Source: Pedobacter sp. HMWF019 (GTDB taxonomy: Bacteria; Bacteroidota; Bacteroidia; Sphingobacteriales; Sphingobacteriaceae). From it: DNA of 49,781 nucleotides. The position numbers and the translations under genes were made by a program. The stretch spans positions 1 to 49,781 of the forward strand of contig NZ_QAIL01000124.1 in assembly GCF_003061025.1 (NCBI RefSeq). The letters run 5' to 3'. Below the pieces are notes generated by a model, which was not told where the DNA came from, made no database searches, and saw only the letters and a program-made list of their open reading frames with translations. Of the stretch, positions 8,278 through 16,548 are shown one piece after another; the stretch's first letter is position 1; each line of letters begins with the position of its first letter.

Positions 8278-9318
8278 CTATTTTCGGATAGACTTTAAGA
8301 ATTTCATTAAAACCTTTTCGTCATTTTCCATAGCAGACTGGGTCTGCGGCTGGTCTATATGAATCTGCTGAAGGTATTTCGCCAACTGGTCCTTTTCAAA
8401 GGCTTCCAGCAATAATGGATATACGTAAGAACTCTTACAAACTGCGCGCGTATTGCCAAGTTTTCCGGCAACGCAGTCCAAAACCTCAACAATAACCTTT
8501 TTCTTCGGACGCTCATCTTCTACATTGGCACATCTGGCCAATTGCCGCAGGGCCTCCAGCGTGCCTCCCCAGGTACGAAAATCTTTTGCGGTAAAATCGC
8601 TTCCACTGATTTCTCTGATGTAGTTATTGATCTGTCCGGAATCTACAGACTGATGCGCCTTACCGCTGGTATAATATTGAAAAAGCTCCTGTCCGGGGAT
8701 GTCCCTGCATTTTTTCACCAATCGCGCCAGCGTCCGGTCATTTAAGCGAATCTCTTGTTGAACCCCTTTTTTCCCTCTGAAACTTAGGGTCAGCTGATTT
8801 CCCTCGATCTTTGCATGTTTATCACGCAGTGTGCTCAATCCATAACTGCCATACAACTGCTTATAGGTTTCATTACCCACGCGGATAAGGGTCTTTAACA
8901 TGACCTGTACACAAATGGCCAGGACTTTCTGTTCATCGAACTGCTTTCGTTTAAGATCTTTGGCAATTCTTTTACGCATCTGCGGTAAAACTTTCCCAAA
9001 CTCCATAAGCCTGAAATATTTCGTATCAGAACGTCGCATTGTCCATTTCTGGTGGTAGCGATATTGCTTCCGCCCGGCAGCATCAATCCCCGTAGCCTGG
9101 AGATGGGCATTCTTTTTAGGCGCAATCCAAACGGCTGTCCAGGCCGGCGGCAGTACAAGCGCTTTGATGCGGTCCAGCTGGTTTTCATCGGCGATCCGGT
9201 TTCCTTTCTGATCGGTATAATAAAATTTACCAGGCTTTCCTTTTCTGTAAATCCCTGGGATACTATCGGTAAGGTAGACCAAACCGCTTTCTTTTATTTC
9301 TTCTAATGTCTGAACCAT
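8278..9318 (-). CDS. Type IB DNA topoisomerase (poxvirus/bacterial type)
   Basis: A 346-residue enzyme from the chosen ATG that relaxes supercoils through a 3'-phosphotyrosyl intermediate. Family blocks include 'LPPAWTAVWIAPKKNAHLQATG', 'DAAGRKQYRYHQKW', the catalytic arginine region 'KDFRTWGGT', and the active-site tyrosine in SSYVYP (Tyr298 from this start). An in-frame ATG lies 57 nt upstream (9375) and would add a hydrophobic 19-residue extension that I do not expect in the family, so the start at 9318 (MVQTLEEIKESGLVYLTD) is preferred. Neither start has a convincing Shine-Dalgarno. These enzymes are common accessory topoisomerases in soil Bacteroidota. Confidence 0.9.
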   Translation of the reverse strand: MVQTLEEIKESGLVYLTDSIPGIYRKGKPGKFYYTDQKGNRIADENQLDRIKALVLPPAWTAVWIAPKKNAHLQATGIDAAGRKQYRYHQKWTMRRSDTKYFRLMEFGKVLPQMRKRIAKDLKRKQFDEQKVLAICVQVMLKTLIRVGNETYKQLYGSYGLSTLRDKHAKIEGNQLTLSFRGKKGVQQEIRLNDRTLARLVKKCRDIPGQELFQYYTSGKAHQSVDSGQINNYIREISGSDFTAKDFRTWGGTLEALRQLARCANVEDERPKKKVIVEVLDCVAGKLGNTRAVCKSSYVYPLLLEAFEKDQLAKYLQQIHIDQPQTQSAMENDEKVLMKFLKSIRK

Positions 9319-9425
9319 AAGCAAAGGAAGGATATACGTTAAATTTTTAGTTATTTTGCTTTTCAATAAAGCCATGGGTCTTTAAATTTCCAGGCTTTGA
9401 TTATAGGTACAATAAACATATCCGG

Positions 9426-10334
9426 ATGAAATTAGTTTTTATGGGCACGCCCGATTTCGCAGTAGCATCTTTAGATGCTTTGGTTAAAGCAGGTTTTGAA
9501 ATTGCAGCAGTAGTTACTGCAGCAGATAAGCCGGCAGGAAGAGGGCAGAAACTCAGTGAAAGCGCTGTAAAAAAATATGCTGTAGAACATGGAATTAAAG
9601 TACTTCAGCCTGTAAAACTTAAGGACCCGGAATTCATTGCTGATCTTCAGGAGTTAAAGCCAGACCTGCAGGTGGTGGTTGCCTTCCGGATGCTGCCGGA
9701 AGTGGTCTGGAACACGCCACCAAAAGGCACAATCAATTTACACGCTTCGCTCCTGCCCCACTATCGCGGTGCAGCACCAATCAATCATGCCATTATTAAC
9801 GGAGAAAAACAAAGCGGTGTAACTACCTTCTTTTTAAAACACGAAATAGATACGGGCGATGTGATCTTTTCGGAGACCGTAAACATCGCTGACGAAGATA
9901 CCGCTGGAGACCTGCATGATAAACTGATGGCTGTAGGCGCAGGCCTGCTGGTGAAGACCGTTAAAGCCATTGAGGCGGGTGATTATCAGGAAATACCTCA
10001 GCCTGCGGCAGAAGAGCTTAAACACGCTCCCAAGATCTTTAAGGATTTTTGTCAGATCAACTGGAACCTGCCTGTTCAGACGGTATATAACCTGATCAGA
10101 GGACTAAGCCCTTATCCCACTGCATTTACCAAGCTGAATGACAAAACACTTAAAATATTTAAAACAAGCATAGAAAACCAGGTGCCTGATGTGGCACCCG
10201 GGAGTTTTTTAACAGACGGCAAAACCTTTTTAAAATTTGCCGCCCGTGATGGCTTTTTAAAATTAACTGATCTGCAATATGAAGGCAAAAAAAGGATGTC
10301 TGTGGAAGAATTTTTAAGAGGAATGCGCTTATAA
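9426..10334 (+). CDS. fmt: Methionyl-tRNA formyltransferase
   Basis: A 302-residue cytoplasmic enzyme that formylates initiator Met-tRNA using 10-formyltetrahydrofolate. The N-terminus MKLVFMGTPDFA, the catalytic block 'INLHASLLPHYRGAAPINHAI' (Asn and His in the active site) and 'HEIDTGDVI' with the catalytic Asp are all present, followed by the C-terminal OB-fold tRNA-binding domain (about residues 205-300). The length is normal. The last 6 nt overlap the stop of the convergent aminotransferase gene, so both transcripts have no room for a terminator between them. Confidence 0.97.
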   Translation: MKLVFMGTPDFAVASLDALVKAGFEIAAVVTAADKPAGRGQKLSESAVKKYAVEHGIKVLQPVKLKDPEFIADLQELKPDLQVVVAFRMLPEVVWNTPPKGTINLHASLLPHYRGAAPINHAIINGEKQSGVTTFFLKHEIDTGDVIFSETVNIADEDTAGDLHDKLMAVGAGLLVKTVKAIEAGDYQEIPQPAAEELKHAPKIFKDFCQINWNLPVQTVYNLIRGLSPYPTAFTKLNDKTLKIFKTSIENQVPDVAPGSFLTDGKTFLKFAARDGFLKLTDLQYEGKKRMSVEEFLRGMRL

Positions 10335-11168
10335 ATTATTCAACATAGTACTTAATCCTTTGGAAACTTCATTGAAGTATCTTTTTCTTCCATAACCCAT
10401 TACCCAACGGATACCGCCAAGGGCATTGGTAATAAAGACTTCTTCGGCTTCTCTCAATACTTCGGGATTGAGTTGAGCTTCTATGATGGAAATGTCGTTG
10501 GCTTTAGCCAGTCCCATGACCACTTTGCGCATAACACCAGAAATACATCCCTCAGACAAGGCAGGCGTATAGATTTGCTTGTCGTACACCACAAACACAT
10601 TAGAACTGATGCTCTCACAAAGAAAACCGTTTTGATTGAGGATGATCGCCTCGTCCAGTCTGTGTTGTTTTTTGAACAATCCAGCCATGACGTAGACCAA
10701 TGCACTACTGGTTTTATAATTAGACAAAGGATTGATAGGTTTGGTGATCTCATCAAAGACATCTATGATCAAACCTTTTTTGTTCAGTTCATAGCCACTC
10801 TCGGTAAGTGGGCTGGCTTCCAGGATATAACCTGATTTATTACTGTTTGGGGTATACAGACCATCACCATTGCGGTAAACCGACAACCGGAACCGCACAT
10901 TATCTCTTAATTTATTCTTTTTACAAAGCTCTGCCGTTTTCTGTTTCAGAAAATATTCATCCAGTAAAACACTCCCCTCTATTTTAAGGGCCTTCATTCC
11001 TGCACGAAGCCGGTCAGCATGCAATTCAGGGAACAACAGCTTACCACCGCTCATGCGCATGGTTTCAAATAAGCCGTCCCCGTAACGGAAACTGCGGTTA
11101 CTGGAAGTCAGTATCGGATGGTGAATTGTAAAAAACTCGTCGTTGTGTAAAATATACTCGTGTTGCAT
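10329..11168 (-). CDS. Class IV PLP aminotransferase (BCAT / PabC-like)
   Basis: A 279-residue fold-type IV PLP enzyme. Visible features include the early 'RSFRYGDGLFETMRM', the PLP lysine region 'LSNYKTSSALVY' and the cofactor-binding 'EAIILNQNGFLCESISSNVFVV'. Family members include branched-chain aminotransferases, D-amino-acid aminotransferases and aminodeoxychorismate lyase (PabC). The short N-terminal part and size favour a PabC-like or otherwise uncharacterised member, but specificity is not resolvable here. It starts 3 nt after the stop of the pseudouridine synthase gene, so the two form an operon. Confidence 0.85.
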   Translation of the reverse strand: MQHEYILHNDEFFTIHHPILTSSNRSFRYGDGLFETMRMSGGKLLFPELHADRLRAGMKALKIEGSVLLDEYFLKQKTAELCKKNKLRDNVRFRLSVYRNGDGLYTPNSNKSGYILEASPLTESGYELNKKGLIIDVFDEITKPINPLSNYKTSSALVYVMAGLFKKQHRLDEAIILNQNGFLCESISSNVFVVYDKQIYTPALSEGCISGVMRKVVMGLAKANDISIIEAQLNPEVLREAEEVFITNALGGIRWVMGYGRKRYFNEVSKGLSTMLNNL

Positions 11169-11171
11169 GTA

Positions 11172-12203
11172 TTATTGTGGCTGTACGATGTAGTTTCTCC
11201 ATTTGTTCAGTACCGCATCAAAATCAGCCGGCAAAGGTGCTTCAAATTCCAGATATTTTTTAGTAGTTGGATGAATAAATCCTAAAGTTTGTGCATGAAG
11301 TGCTTGTCTGGGCATCAACTCAAAACAATTGTGAACAAACTGCTTGTATTTGGCAAAGGTTGTTCCTTTTAGAATTTTATCTCCTCCGTAATTCGTATCG
11401 CTGAATAGTGGGTGTCCAATATGCTGCATATGTGCTCTGATTTGATGTGTACGGCCAGTTTCCAGCTGGCAGCTGATTAGGGTTACATATCCTAAACGTT
11501 CCAGAACGGTATAATGTGTTACAGACCACTTACCTTTTTCTTCATCGTCATAAATATCCATTACGATCCGGTTCTTTGCGCTTCTACCGATATAACCAGT
11601 AACTGTGCCATTTTCTTCCAGATCTCCCCAAACCAAGGCTAGGTATTTACGGGTAATGGTATGATCGTAAAATTGTTTGGCCAGTTTGGTCATGGTCATT
11701 TCGTTCTTGCTGATCAGCAGCAATCCTGAAGTATCCTTATCTATACGGTGCACCAGGCCAGGTCTCCCCTCATTTCCGGGAAGTTCAGGCAATTGTTCAA
11801 AATGAAAAGCAAGCGCATTGACCAGGGTCCCGGTATAATTATTATATCCAGGATGCACCACCATACCCGCTTCTTTGTTCACCACTAGCAAATCGTTGTC
11901 TTCATAGACAATATCCAGGGGAATATCCTCCGGATAAACTTCAGTATCTCTGGGTGGATGAGGAAAAACAATGGAGATCTCATCAGATGGTTTTACTTTA
12001 TAACTTGGCTTTACCGTTTTCTGATTAACCAAAACATTTCCGGCGTCTATAGCATTTTGTATACGGTTTCGTGACGCATTTTCCATACGGTGCATCAAAA
12101 ACTTATCGATCCGGAGCAAAGATTGCCCCTTATCTACAACAATATTAAAATGTTCATATAAATCCTGCTCCTCTAATTCTACTCCGGCGTTGGTATTTTC
12201 CAT
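11172..12203 (-). CDS. RluA-family 23S rRNA pseudouridine synthase (RluD-like)
   Basis: A 343-residue enzyme. An N-terminal S4 RNA-binding domain (about residues 20-80, 'LRIDKFLMHRMENASRNRIQNAIDAGNVLVN') precedes the catalytic domain, with 'PGLVHRIDKDTSGLLLIS' containing the catalytic Asp, and 'TGRTHQIRAHMQHIGHPL'. The layout matches RluC/RluD, which modify helix 69 or other 23S rRNA sites; RluD is the likelier counterpart. It heads an operon with the class IV aminotransferase. A perfect TAnnTTTG box (12208-12215) ends only 4 nt before the ATG, suggesting a leaderless mRNA. Confidence 0.93.
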   Translation of the reverse strand: MENTNAGVELEEQDLYEHFNIVVDKGQSLLRIDKFLMHRMENASRNRIQNAIDAGNVLVNQKTVKPSYKVKPSDEISIVFPHPPRDTEVYPEDIPLDIVYEDNDLLVVNKEAGMVVHPGYNNYTGTLVNALAFHFEQLPELPGNEGRPGLVHRIDKDTSGLLLISKNEMTMTKLAKQFYDHTITRKYLALVWGDLEENGTVTGYIGRSAKNRIVMDIYDDEEKGKWSVTHYTVLERLGYVTLISCQLETGRTHQIRAHMQHIGHPLFSDTNYGGDKILKGTTFAKYKQFVHNCFELMPRQALHAQTLGFIHPTTKKYLEFEAPLPADFDAVLNKWRNYIVQPQ

Positions 12204-12207
12204 GTTA

Positions 12208-12215
12208 CAAAACTA
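12208..12215 (-). promoter_or_regulatory. TAnnTTTG promoter box of the pseudouridine synthase gene
   Basis: Reading leftwards, TAGTTTTG matches the Bacteroidota -7 element exactly and is followed by 4 nt and the ATG at 12203. Transcription would start at or next to the first codon. No TTG is seen at the usual -33 spacing. Confidence 0.45.
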
Positions 12216-12261
12216 ATCTTTAACAATTACATATTTAAAAAAGAAATTGGCTTACTATTTG

Positions 12262-12474
12262 TTAGGGTAGGATACCAGTCTGCAAAACCCACTTTGTTAC
12301 AGGACAAAAGGGCTTTAAAAGCAGGAGGAAATAAATAAAAAAAAAGATAACATTAATAATTTGAAACTGCACAAAATGAATGACCAGACCACCCGCAATT
12401 TCATAAATACAAAAAACAATACCTACCATACCCACCAGAATATAAAAACAATACCTATGAAAGCCTTTACCCAA
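12262..12474 (-). CDS. Doubtful small hydrophobic protein
   Basis: A 70-residue frame with a TTG start encodes two hydrophobic stretches ('YCFYILVGMVGIVFCIYEIAGG' is too regular to dismiss out of hand). The frame stays open upstream to about 12542 and reads as charged, amphipathic residues (IREKVKN), but no ATG is available. It could be a real two-helix membrane protein with an unusual start, a remnant, or an artefact of AT-rich sequence. No family is recognised. Confidence 0.25.
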   Translation of the reverse strand: MGKGFHRYCFYILVGMVGIVFCIYEIAGGLVIHFVQFQIINVIFFFIYFLLLLKPFCPVTKWVLQTGILP

Positions 12475-12563
12475 AATGTTAAAATTGTTCTTAACTTTTT
12501 CCCTTATCTGATTAAAAAAATCTATTTCAAAGCTTAATCAGGCTGGAAATGTAAAATCGACTT

Positions 12564-12571
12564 TATATTTG
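12564..12571 (+). promoter_or_regulatory. TAnnTTTG promoter box of the ACC deaminase-like gene
   Basis: TATATTTG matches the -7 consensus and ends 4 nt before the ATG at 12576. This is the same spacing as at the divergent neighbour and again predicts a leaderless transcript. No clear -33 TTG was found. Confidence 0.4.
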
Positions 12572-12575
12572 CCTC

Positions 12576-13475
12576 ATGTTTGAAGCGATACACAGTCCGT
12601 TACATAAATTAAAACATCCTTCTTCTGTACAGTTATACGTGAAGAGGGATGATCTTATTGATCCCTATATTTCCGGGAATAAATGGCGTAAGCTCAAATA
12701 TATCCTGGCGAAAGCACTCGATTTAAAAAGAACCCACCTGGTTACTTTTGGAGGCGCCTATTCCAATCACCTTATTGCTACTGCTGCTGCTGCTGCCCGT
12801 TCAGGTTTACAGTCTACCGGTTTTGTGCGCGGTGAAGAGGTGGAAAATGACACCCTGTTTCTTTGCAAGCTCTATGGAATGAAATTGATCTTTATCAGCA
12901 GAGAGGCGTATAAGGACAAATTTGGCTTGTTCAAGGTCTTTTTCGGTGAAGATCCTTCCGCCTACTTTATTGATGAAGGTGGCGCTTCTGCAGAAGCCGT
13001 AAGGGGCTGTGCGGAAATCATCCAGGAGCTCCCTGGAGATGTTGATCATTTATTTTGTGCTGCAGGAACAGGAACAACGGCTGCTGGTCTTTTAAAAGGC
13101 ATCCGCCAGCAGAACCTAAAGACCCAGCTCCATGTTATACCTGTATTAAAAGGTGGTGATTTTATTGCCGGAGAGATTTACAATTACACGAAAACCATAG
13201 AACAGCTGAATCTGCATACGGATTATCATTTTGGGGGTTATGCAAAAACTTCTCCTGAATTGCTTCAGTTTATGACGGGTTTTGCGGCCCGTGAAGGCAT
13301 GCTGATTGATCCCATATATACGGCGAAAATGTTTTATGCCATTGATGATCTGGCAAAACAAGGCTATTTTAATCCAGGAGAGAAGATTGTAGCCCTTCAT
13401 ACCGGAGGACTGCTGGGCATCCTTGGTAAAAAGCAACAGTTATCTGCCTCGATCTCCTCTCCTGGTAACCTGTAA
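12576..13475 (+). CDS. ACC deaminase / D-cysteine desulfhydrase-like PLP enzyme
   Basis: A 299-residue fold-type II PLP enzyme. The N-terminal 'LYVKRDDLIDPYISGNKWRKLKYIL' carries the PLP lysine in SGNKWRK, followed by 'TFGGAYSNHLIATAAAAA', which binds the cofactor and substrate carboxylate, and the phosphate-binding 'CAAGTGTTAAGLLKG'. The family covers 1-aminocyclopropane-1-carboxylate deaminases and D-cysteine desulfhydrases; most Bacteroidota members are uncharacterised, and desulfhydrase-like activity is as likely as ACC deamination. It is monocistronic and convergent with the GH43 gene, leaving only 2 nt between stops. Confidence 0.85.
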   Translation: MFEAIHSPLHKLKHPSSVQLYVKRDDLIDPYISGNKWRKLKYILAKALDLKRTHLVTFGGAYSNHLIATAAAAARSGLQSTGFVRGEEVENDTLFLCKLYGMKLIFISREAYKDKFGLFKVFFGEDPSAYFIDEGGASAEAVRGCAEIIQELPGDVDHLFCAAGTGTTAAGLLKGIRQQNLKTQLHVIPVLKGGDFIAGEIYNYTKTIEQLNLHTDYHFGGYAKTSPELLQFMTGFAAREGMLIDPIYTAKMFYAIDDLAKQGYFNPGEKIVALHTGGLLGILGKKQQLSASISSPGNL

Positions 13476-13477
13476 GC

Positions 13478-14569
13478 TTAGTTTCCGTATGGATGTATGG
13501 TGCGTATACTGCCATCGGCTTCATGATGCAGTTCGGTTACTTTAATGTTACGTAAATGTGTTTTGCCTCCTGAGAGTTGCGTATCATGATAATACAACAA
13601 CCATTTGCCTTTATACTCCACAATGGAATGATGTGTGGTCCAGCCTACTACCGGCGTCATGATCACCCCCTGATAGGTAAAGGGACCATAAGGTGATTTA
13701 CCTGTTGCATAGACCAGCTGATGTGTATCACCTGTAGAATAGGAGAAGTAATATTTTCCTTTGTATTTGTGCATCCAGGAGCCTTCAAAAAAACGCCGGT
13801 CGTGATCTCCGCCTAACAAAGACTTTCCTGCTTTATCCAGGATCACTACATCTTTCGCCGGTTCTGCAAATTCTTTCATATTGGGTGCCAGTTTAGCGAC
13901 TTTGGCCGTTAATGCAGGTGCCTCGTCTTTTCCGGCATCTGTTTTCGAGCCGTTACTATCGTATTTCCCATTATTCCAGCGTTGCAGCTGGCCCCCCCAA
14001 ATACCTCCGAAATACATATAAAAACTGCCATCTGTATCTTTAAAAACGGCCGGATCAATACTGAAACTTCCTTTCATTGGTTCTTTTTCGGCTTTGAAAG
14101 GCCCTGCCGGTGAGGAAGAAGTTGCTACACCAATCCTGAATACATCATTTTTATCTTTAAGGGGAAAATACAGATAATAGGTACCATTCTTAAAGGCCGC
14201 ATCAGGCGCCCACAATTGCCTTCCTGCCCAGGGGATATTTTTTACAGACAAGGCTACACCATGATCGGTAACCTTTCCTCCTGGGCCGTCCATAGAAAAA
14301 ATATGATAATCACGCATATCAAAATGGTCACCATTGTCATTTTCCGGGATACCAGCTTCAATATCATGAGAAGGGTAAATATAGATCTTGCCTTCAAAAA
14401 CATGTGCAGAAGGATCTGCAGTATACATGTTGGTAATCAGGGGCTTTGAAATGGCACCTTTAAACGGATCTTTCCAGGTAGTCTTGTCTTGTGCGTTGCC
14501 AGCAGCAGAGAGCAGCAGGAACGACAGGCCCAGCATCAGGGCATTCGGCTTGTAGATTGGTCTGTTCAT
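13478..14569 (-). CDS. Secreted GH43 beta-xylosidase / arabinofuranosidase
   Basis: A 363-residue single-domain GH43 enzyme with a signal peptide (cleavage near GNAQ, residue 27). The inverting five-bladed propeller residues are evident: the catalytic base Asp in 'YTADPSAHVFEGKIYIYPSHD', the pKa-modulating Asp in 'SIDPAVFKDTDG', and the acid Glu in 'FFEGSWMHKYKG'. GH43 enzymes release xylose or arabinose from xylan oligosaccharides; subfamily and linkage cannot be fixed by eye. It lies 29 nt downstream of uxuA on the same strand and may be the last gene of the hexuronate operon. The likely location is the periplasm. Confidence 0.88.
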   Translation of the reverse strand: MNRPIYKPNALMLGLSFLLLSAAGNAQDKTTWKDPFKGAISKPLITNMYTADPSAHVFEGKIYIYPSHDIEAGIPENDNGDHFDMRDYHIFSMDGPGGKVTDHGVALSVKNIPWAGRQLWAPDAAFKNGTYYLYFPLKDKNDVFRIGVATSSSPAGPFKAEKEPMKGSFSIDPAVFKDTDGSFYMYFGGIWGGQLQRWNNGKYDSNGSKTDAGKDEAPALTAKVAKLAPNMKEFAEPAKDVVILDKAGKSLLGGDHDRRFFEGSWMHKYKGKYYFSYSTGDTHQLVYATGKSPYGPFTYQGVIMTPVVGWTTHHSIVEYKGKWLLYYHDTQLSGGKTHLRNIKVTELHHEADGSIRTIHPYGN

Positions 14570-14598
14570 ATATATTTGGTCTTTAGGTTATTCTAATT

Positions 14599-15765
14599 TC
14601 ACATGGATCTGGAAATTCCCAGTTCCAGACCCCGAAGTTCTGCGAGCCCCTTTAATCGTCCAATGGCCGAGTACCCGGGATAAGTTGTTTTCTGCAGATC
14701 ATCCAGCATCTGGTGCCCATGGTCTGGCCTCAACGGCAAGGAAACTCCGGTTTGCTGCATCACTTCGATCAGCTTTTTCATCACGCTGTACATGTCTACT
14801 ACACCGTTTAAATGTTCTGCTTCGTAAAAATTTCCCTCTGCATCTCTATGGATGTTTCTCAGGTGTACAAAATGAATTTGAGCGCCATACTTTGAAATGA
14901 TCTGGCAAAGGTCATTATCTGCCCTTACTCCTAATGACCCGGTACAATAGCAAAGCCCGTTGGCCTGGGAGGGATAAGAATTCAGGATAAAATCCAGATC
15001 AGCTTCCGTACTGACAATTCTGGGCAGTCCTAAAATCGGGTATGGAGGATCATCGGGATGGATGGCCATTTTCAGCCCGTAGCTTTCTGCAGCGGGGATG
15101 ACTTCCTGAAGAAAGCGCTGTAGGTTAGACCGCAATACACCAGCGTCTACAGCAGCATAATTTTGCAAGGCGTCCAGAATAACCTCTGGCGTAAAAGCTT
15201 CATCTGATCCCGGAAGTCCGAGCAAAGTGCTTTGAAAAAGTTGTTCCCGTTCTGTTGTCGTCATCGCCTTGAACTTCACTTTTGCTGTAGCAATCTCGGC
15301 CTCTGTATAGGCTTGTTCAGCCAAAGGTCTTTGAAGTAAAAAAAGTTCAAAAACGATGAAAGCGAGCTTTTCAAAGTATAAAGTTTTGCTTCCATTAGGA
15401 AGGGTAAAGCTTGGATTGGTGCGCATCCAGTCTAGAACAGGCATAAAATTGTAGGTCACCACTTTGATGCCACATTCGGATAGATTTTTAAGACTATGGG
15501 TGTAATTATGCAGCCATTCCTTATAATTTCCTGTCCTGGTTTTAATTTCCTCATGCACAGGTAAACTTTCCACGACCAGCCATTGCATTCCTTCTTCTTC
15601 TATTAAGACACGGCGTTTAAAGATTTCTTCTTTGCTCCAGACTGCTCCTACCGGAATATGGTGCAGGGCAGTAACTACAGAGGTGCAGCCGGCCTGGCGG
15701 ATGTCTCTCAGGCTGACCGGGTCTGCTGGGCCAAACCATCGCATACTTTGCTCAAATTTTATCAT
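14599..15765 (-). CDS. uxuA: Mannonate dehydratase
   Basis: A 388-residue cytoplasmic enzyme that dehydrates D-mannonate to 2-keto-3-deoxygluconate in hexuronate catabolism. The N-terminal 'MRWFGPADPVSLRDIRQAGCTSVVTALHHIPVGAVW' is diagnostic, and 'MAIHPDDPPYPILGLPRIV', 'CYCTGSLGVRADND', 'IHFVHLRNIHRD' and 'LRPDHGHQML' carry metal and substrate ligands. The ATG at 15765 is chosen over an in-frame TTG at 15780, which lies inside an operator palindrome. It follows the SDR gene by 42 nt, a gap filled mainly by the 14-bp palindrome at 15776-15789. It should act on glucuronate-derived mannonate released by the GH115 pathway. Confidence 0.95.
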   Translation of the reverse strand: MIKFEQSMRWFGPADPVSLRDIRQAGCTSVVTALHHIPVGAVWSKEEIFKRRVLIEEEGMQWLVVESLPVHEEIKTRTGNYKEWLHNYTHSLKNLSECGIKVVTYNFMPVLDWMRTNPSFTLPNGSKTLYFEKLAFIVFELFLLQRPLAEQAYTEAEIATAKVKFKAMTTTEREQLFQSTLLGLPGSDEAFTPEVILDALQNYAAVDAGVLRSNLQRFLQEVIPAAESYGLKMAIHPDDPPYPILGLPRIVSTEADLDFILNSYPSQANGLCYCTGSLGVRADNDLCQIISKYGAQIHFVHLRNIHRDAEGNFYEAEHLNGVVDMYSVMKKLIEVMQQTGVSLPLRPDHGHQMLDDLQKTTYPGYSAIGRLKGLAELRGLELGISRSM

Positions 15766-15775
15766 TTTATATACG

Positions 15776-15789
15776 GACAATCGATTGTC
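15776..15789. promoter_or_regulatory. LacI-type operator, site A (SDR-uxuA gap)
   Basis: GACAATCGATTGTC is a perfect 14-bp palindrome in the gap upstream of uxuA. It shares the CAATCGATTG core with sites at 18744-18755 and 33839-33850. Lying inside an operon, it could control an internal promoter or act as a roadblock. A TAAAATTTG string sits about 20 nt downstream, over the first codons of uxuA. Confidence 0.7.
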
Positions 15790-15807
15790 TTTTAGGATAA
15801 AAAAATT

Positions 15808-16548
15808 TTAAAAGCCTATGGAGTTTCCTCCGTCTACAGGAATGATCACTCCAGTAACATATTTGGAACCTTCTGAACTTAAATAATACACCGCTCCGGC
15901 CACGTCTTCAGGAAGACCAAGATGCCCCATTGGGGTTCTGGACAAAACTTTTTGCTTTCTTTCCGGATCATTATCCAATGCTTTTGAAGACATGGCTGTT
16001 TTTATAAATCCTGGTGCAACACAGTTGACCCGGATGCCCAATGGAGAAAGTTCTACCGCCATGGCTTTAGTCATTCCTTCTATAGCAGATTTAGCAGCAG
16101 TATAAGCAATCACCTTTGGTATGCCGTATTGGGCTGCCATAGAACTGATGTTAATGATTGTTCCTTTTCCGGCAGCAATCATTACCTTACTTACTTCTCT
16201 GCTGATGGCAAATACGGACAAGACATTGGTTTGGATCACATTATAAAATTCGGCATCGGTTACCTCAGCAAAGGGCTTTTTATGGTTAATTCCGGCGTTA
16301 TTGACCAGAATATCAATTTGTCCGAATTCCTGTAAAATGTTTTCAATGCAGTCCGGTATCCTGGACAGGTCCTGCAGATCCAGTACTTTATATGTGCAGA
16401 GGCTGCCCAGTTCTGCTGCCGCAGCCTGTAACTTCGACTCGTCCCGCCCTATAATAATGGTTTTAATCTTTTCTTCTACTAGTTTCCTGGTAATGGCAAG
16501 GCCCAAGCCTGCCCCGCCACCGGTAACTATGGCAATTTTTGCACTCAT
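15808..16548 (-). CDS. SDR oxidoreductase, probable fructuronate reductase
   Basis: A 246-residue classical short-chain dehydrogenase. The NAD(P)-binding TGGGAGLG (residues 9-16), NNAG, the catalytic serine in 'IINISSMAAQYG' and Tyr-x-x-x-Lys in YTAAK are all present, with the usual C-terminal 'PVDGGNSIGF'. Context points to reduction of D-fructuronate to D-mannonate, the step before UxuA, done by the unrelated UxuB in E. coli; SDR-type replacements are known in other bacteria. Alternatives are gluconate 5-dehydrogenase- or KduD-like activities. Its ATG overlaps the stop of the LacI gene by 4 nt (ATGA), indicating translational coupling. Confidence 0.85.
   Translation of the reverse strand: MSAKIAIVTGGGAGLGLAITRKLVEEKIKTIIIGRDESKLQAAAAELGSLCTYKVLDLQDLSRIPDCIENILQEFGQIDILVNNAGINHKKPFAEVTDAEFYNVIQTNVLSVFAISREVSKVMIAAGKGTIINISSMAAQYGIPKVIAYTAAKSAIEGMTKAMAVELSPLGIRVNCVAPGFIKTAMSSKALDNDPERKQKVLSRTPMGHLGLPEDVAGAVYYLSSEGSKYVTGVIIPVDGGNSIGF

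Larger units (their letters stand above)
12204..12575. other. AT-rich intergenic region between divergent genes
   Basis: This 372-bp gap separates the divergent pseudouridine synthase and ACC deaminase-like genes. It holds a predicted TAnnTTTG box at each end. Its middle contains one leftward open frame (12262-12474) listed separately as a doubtful small membrane protein. Several A- and T-runs are present; no tRNA, riboswitch or strong hairpin was recognised. Confidence 0.6.
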
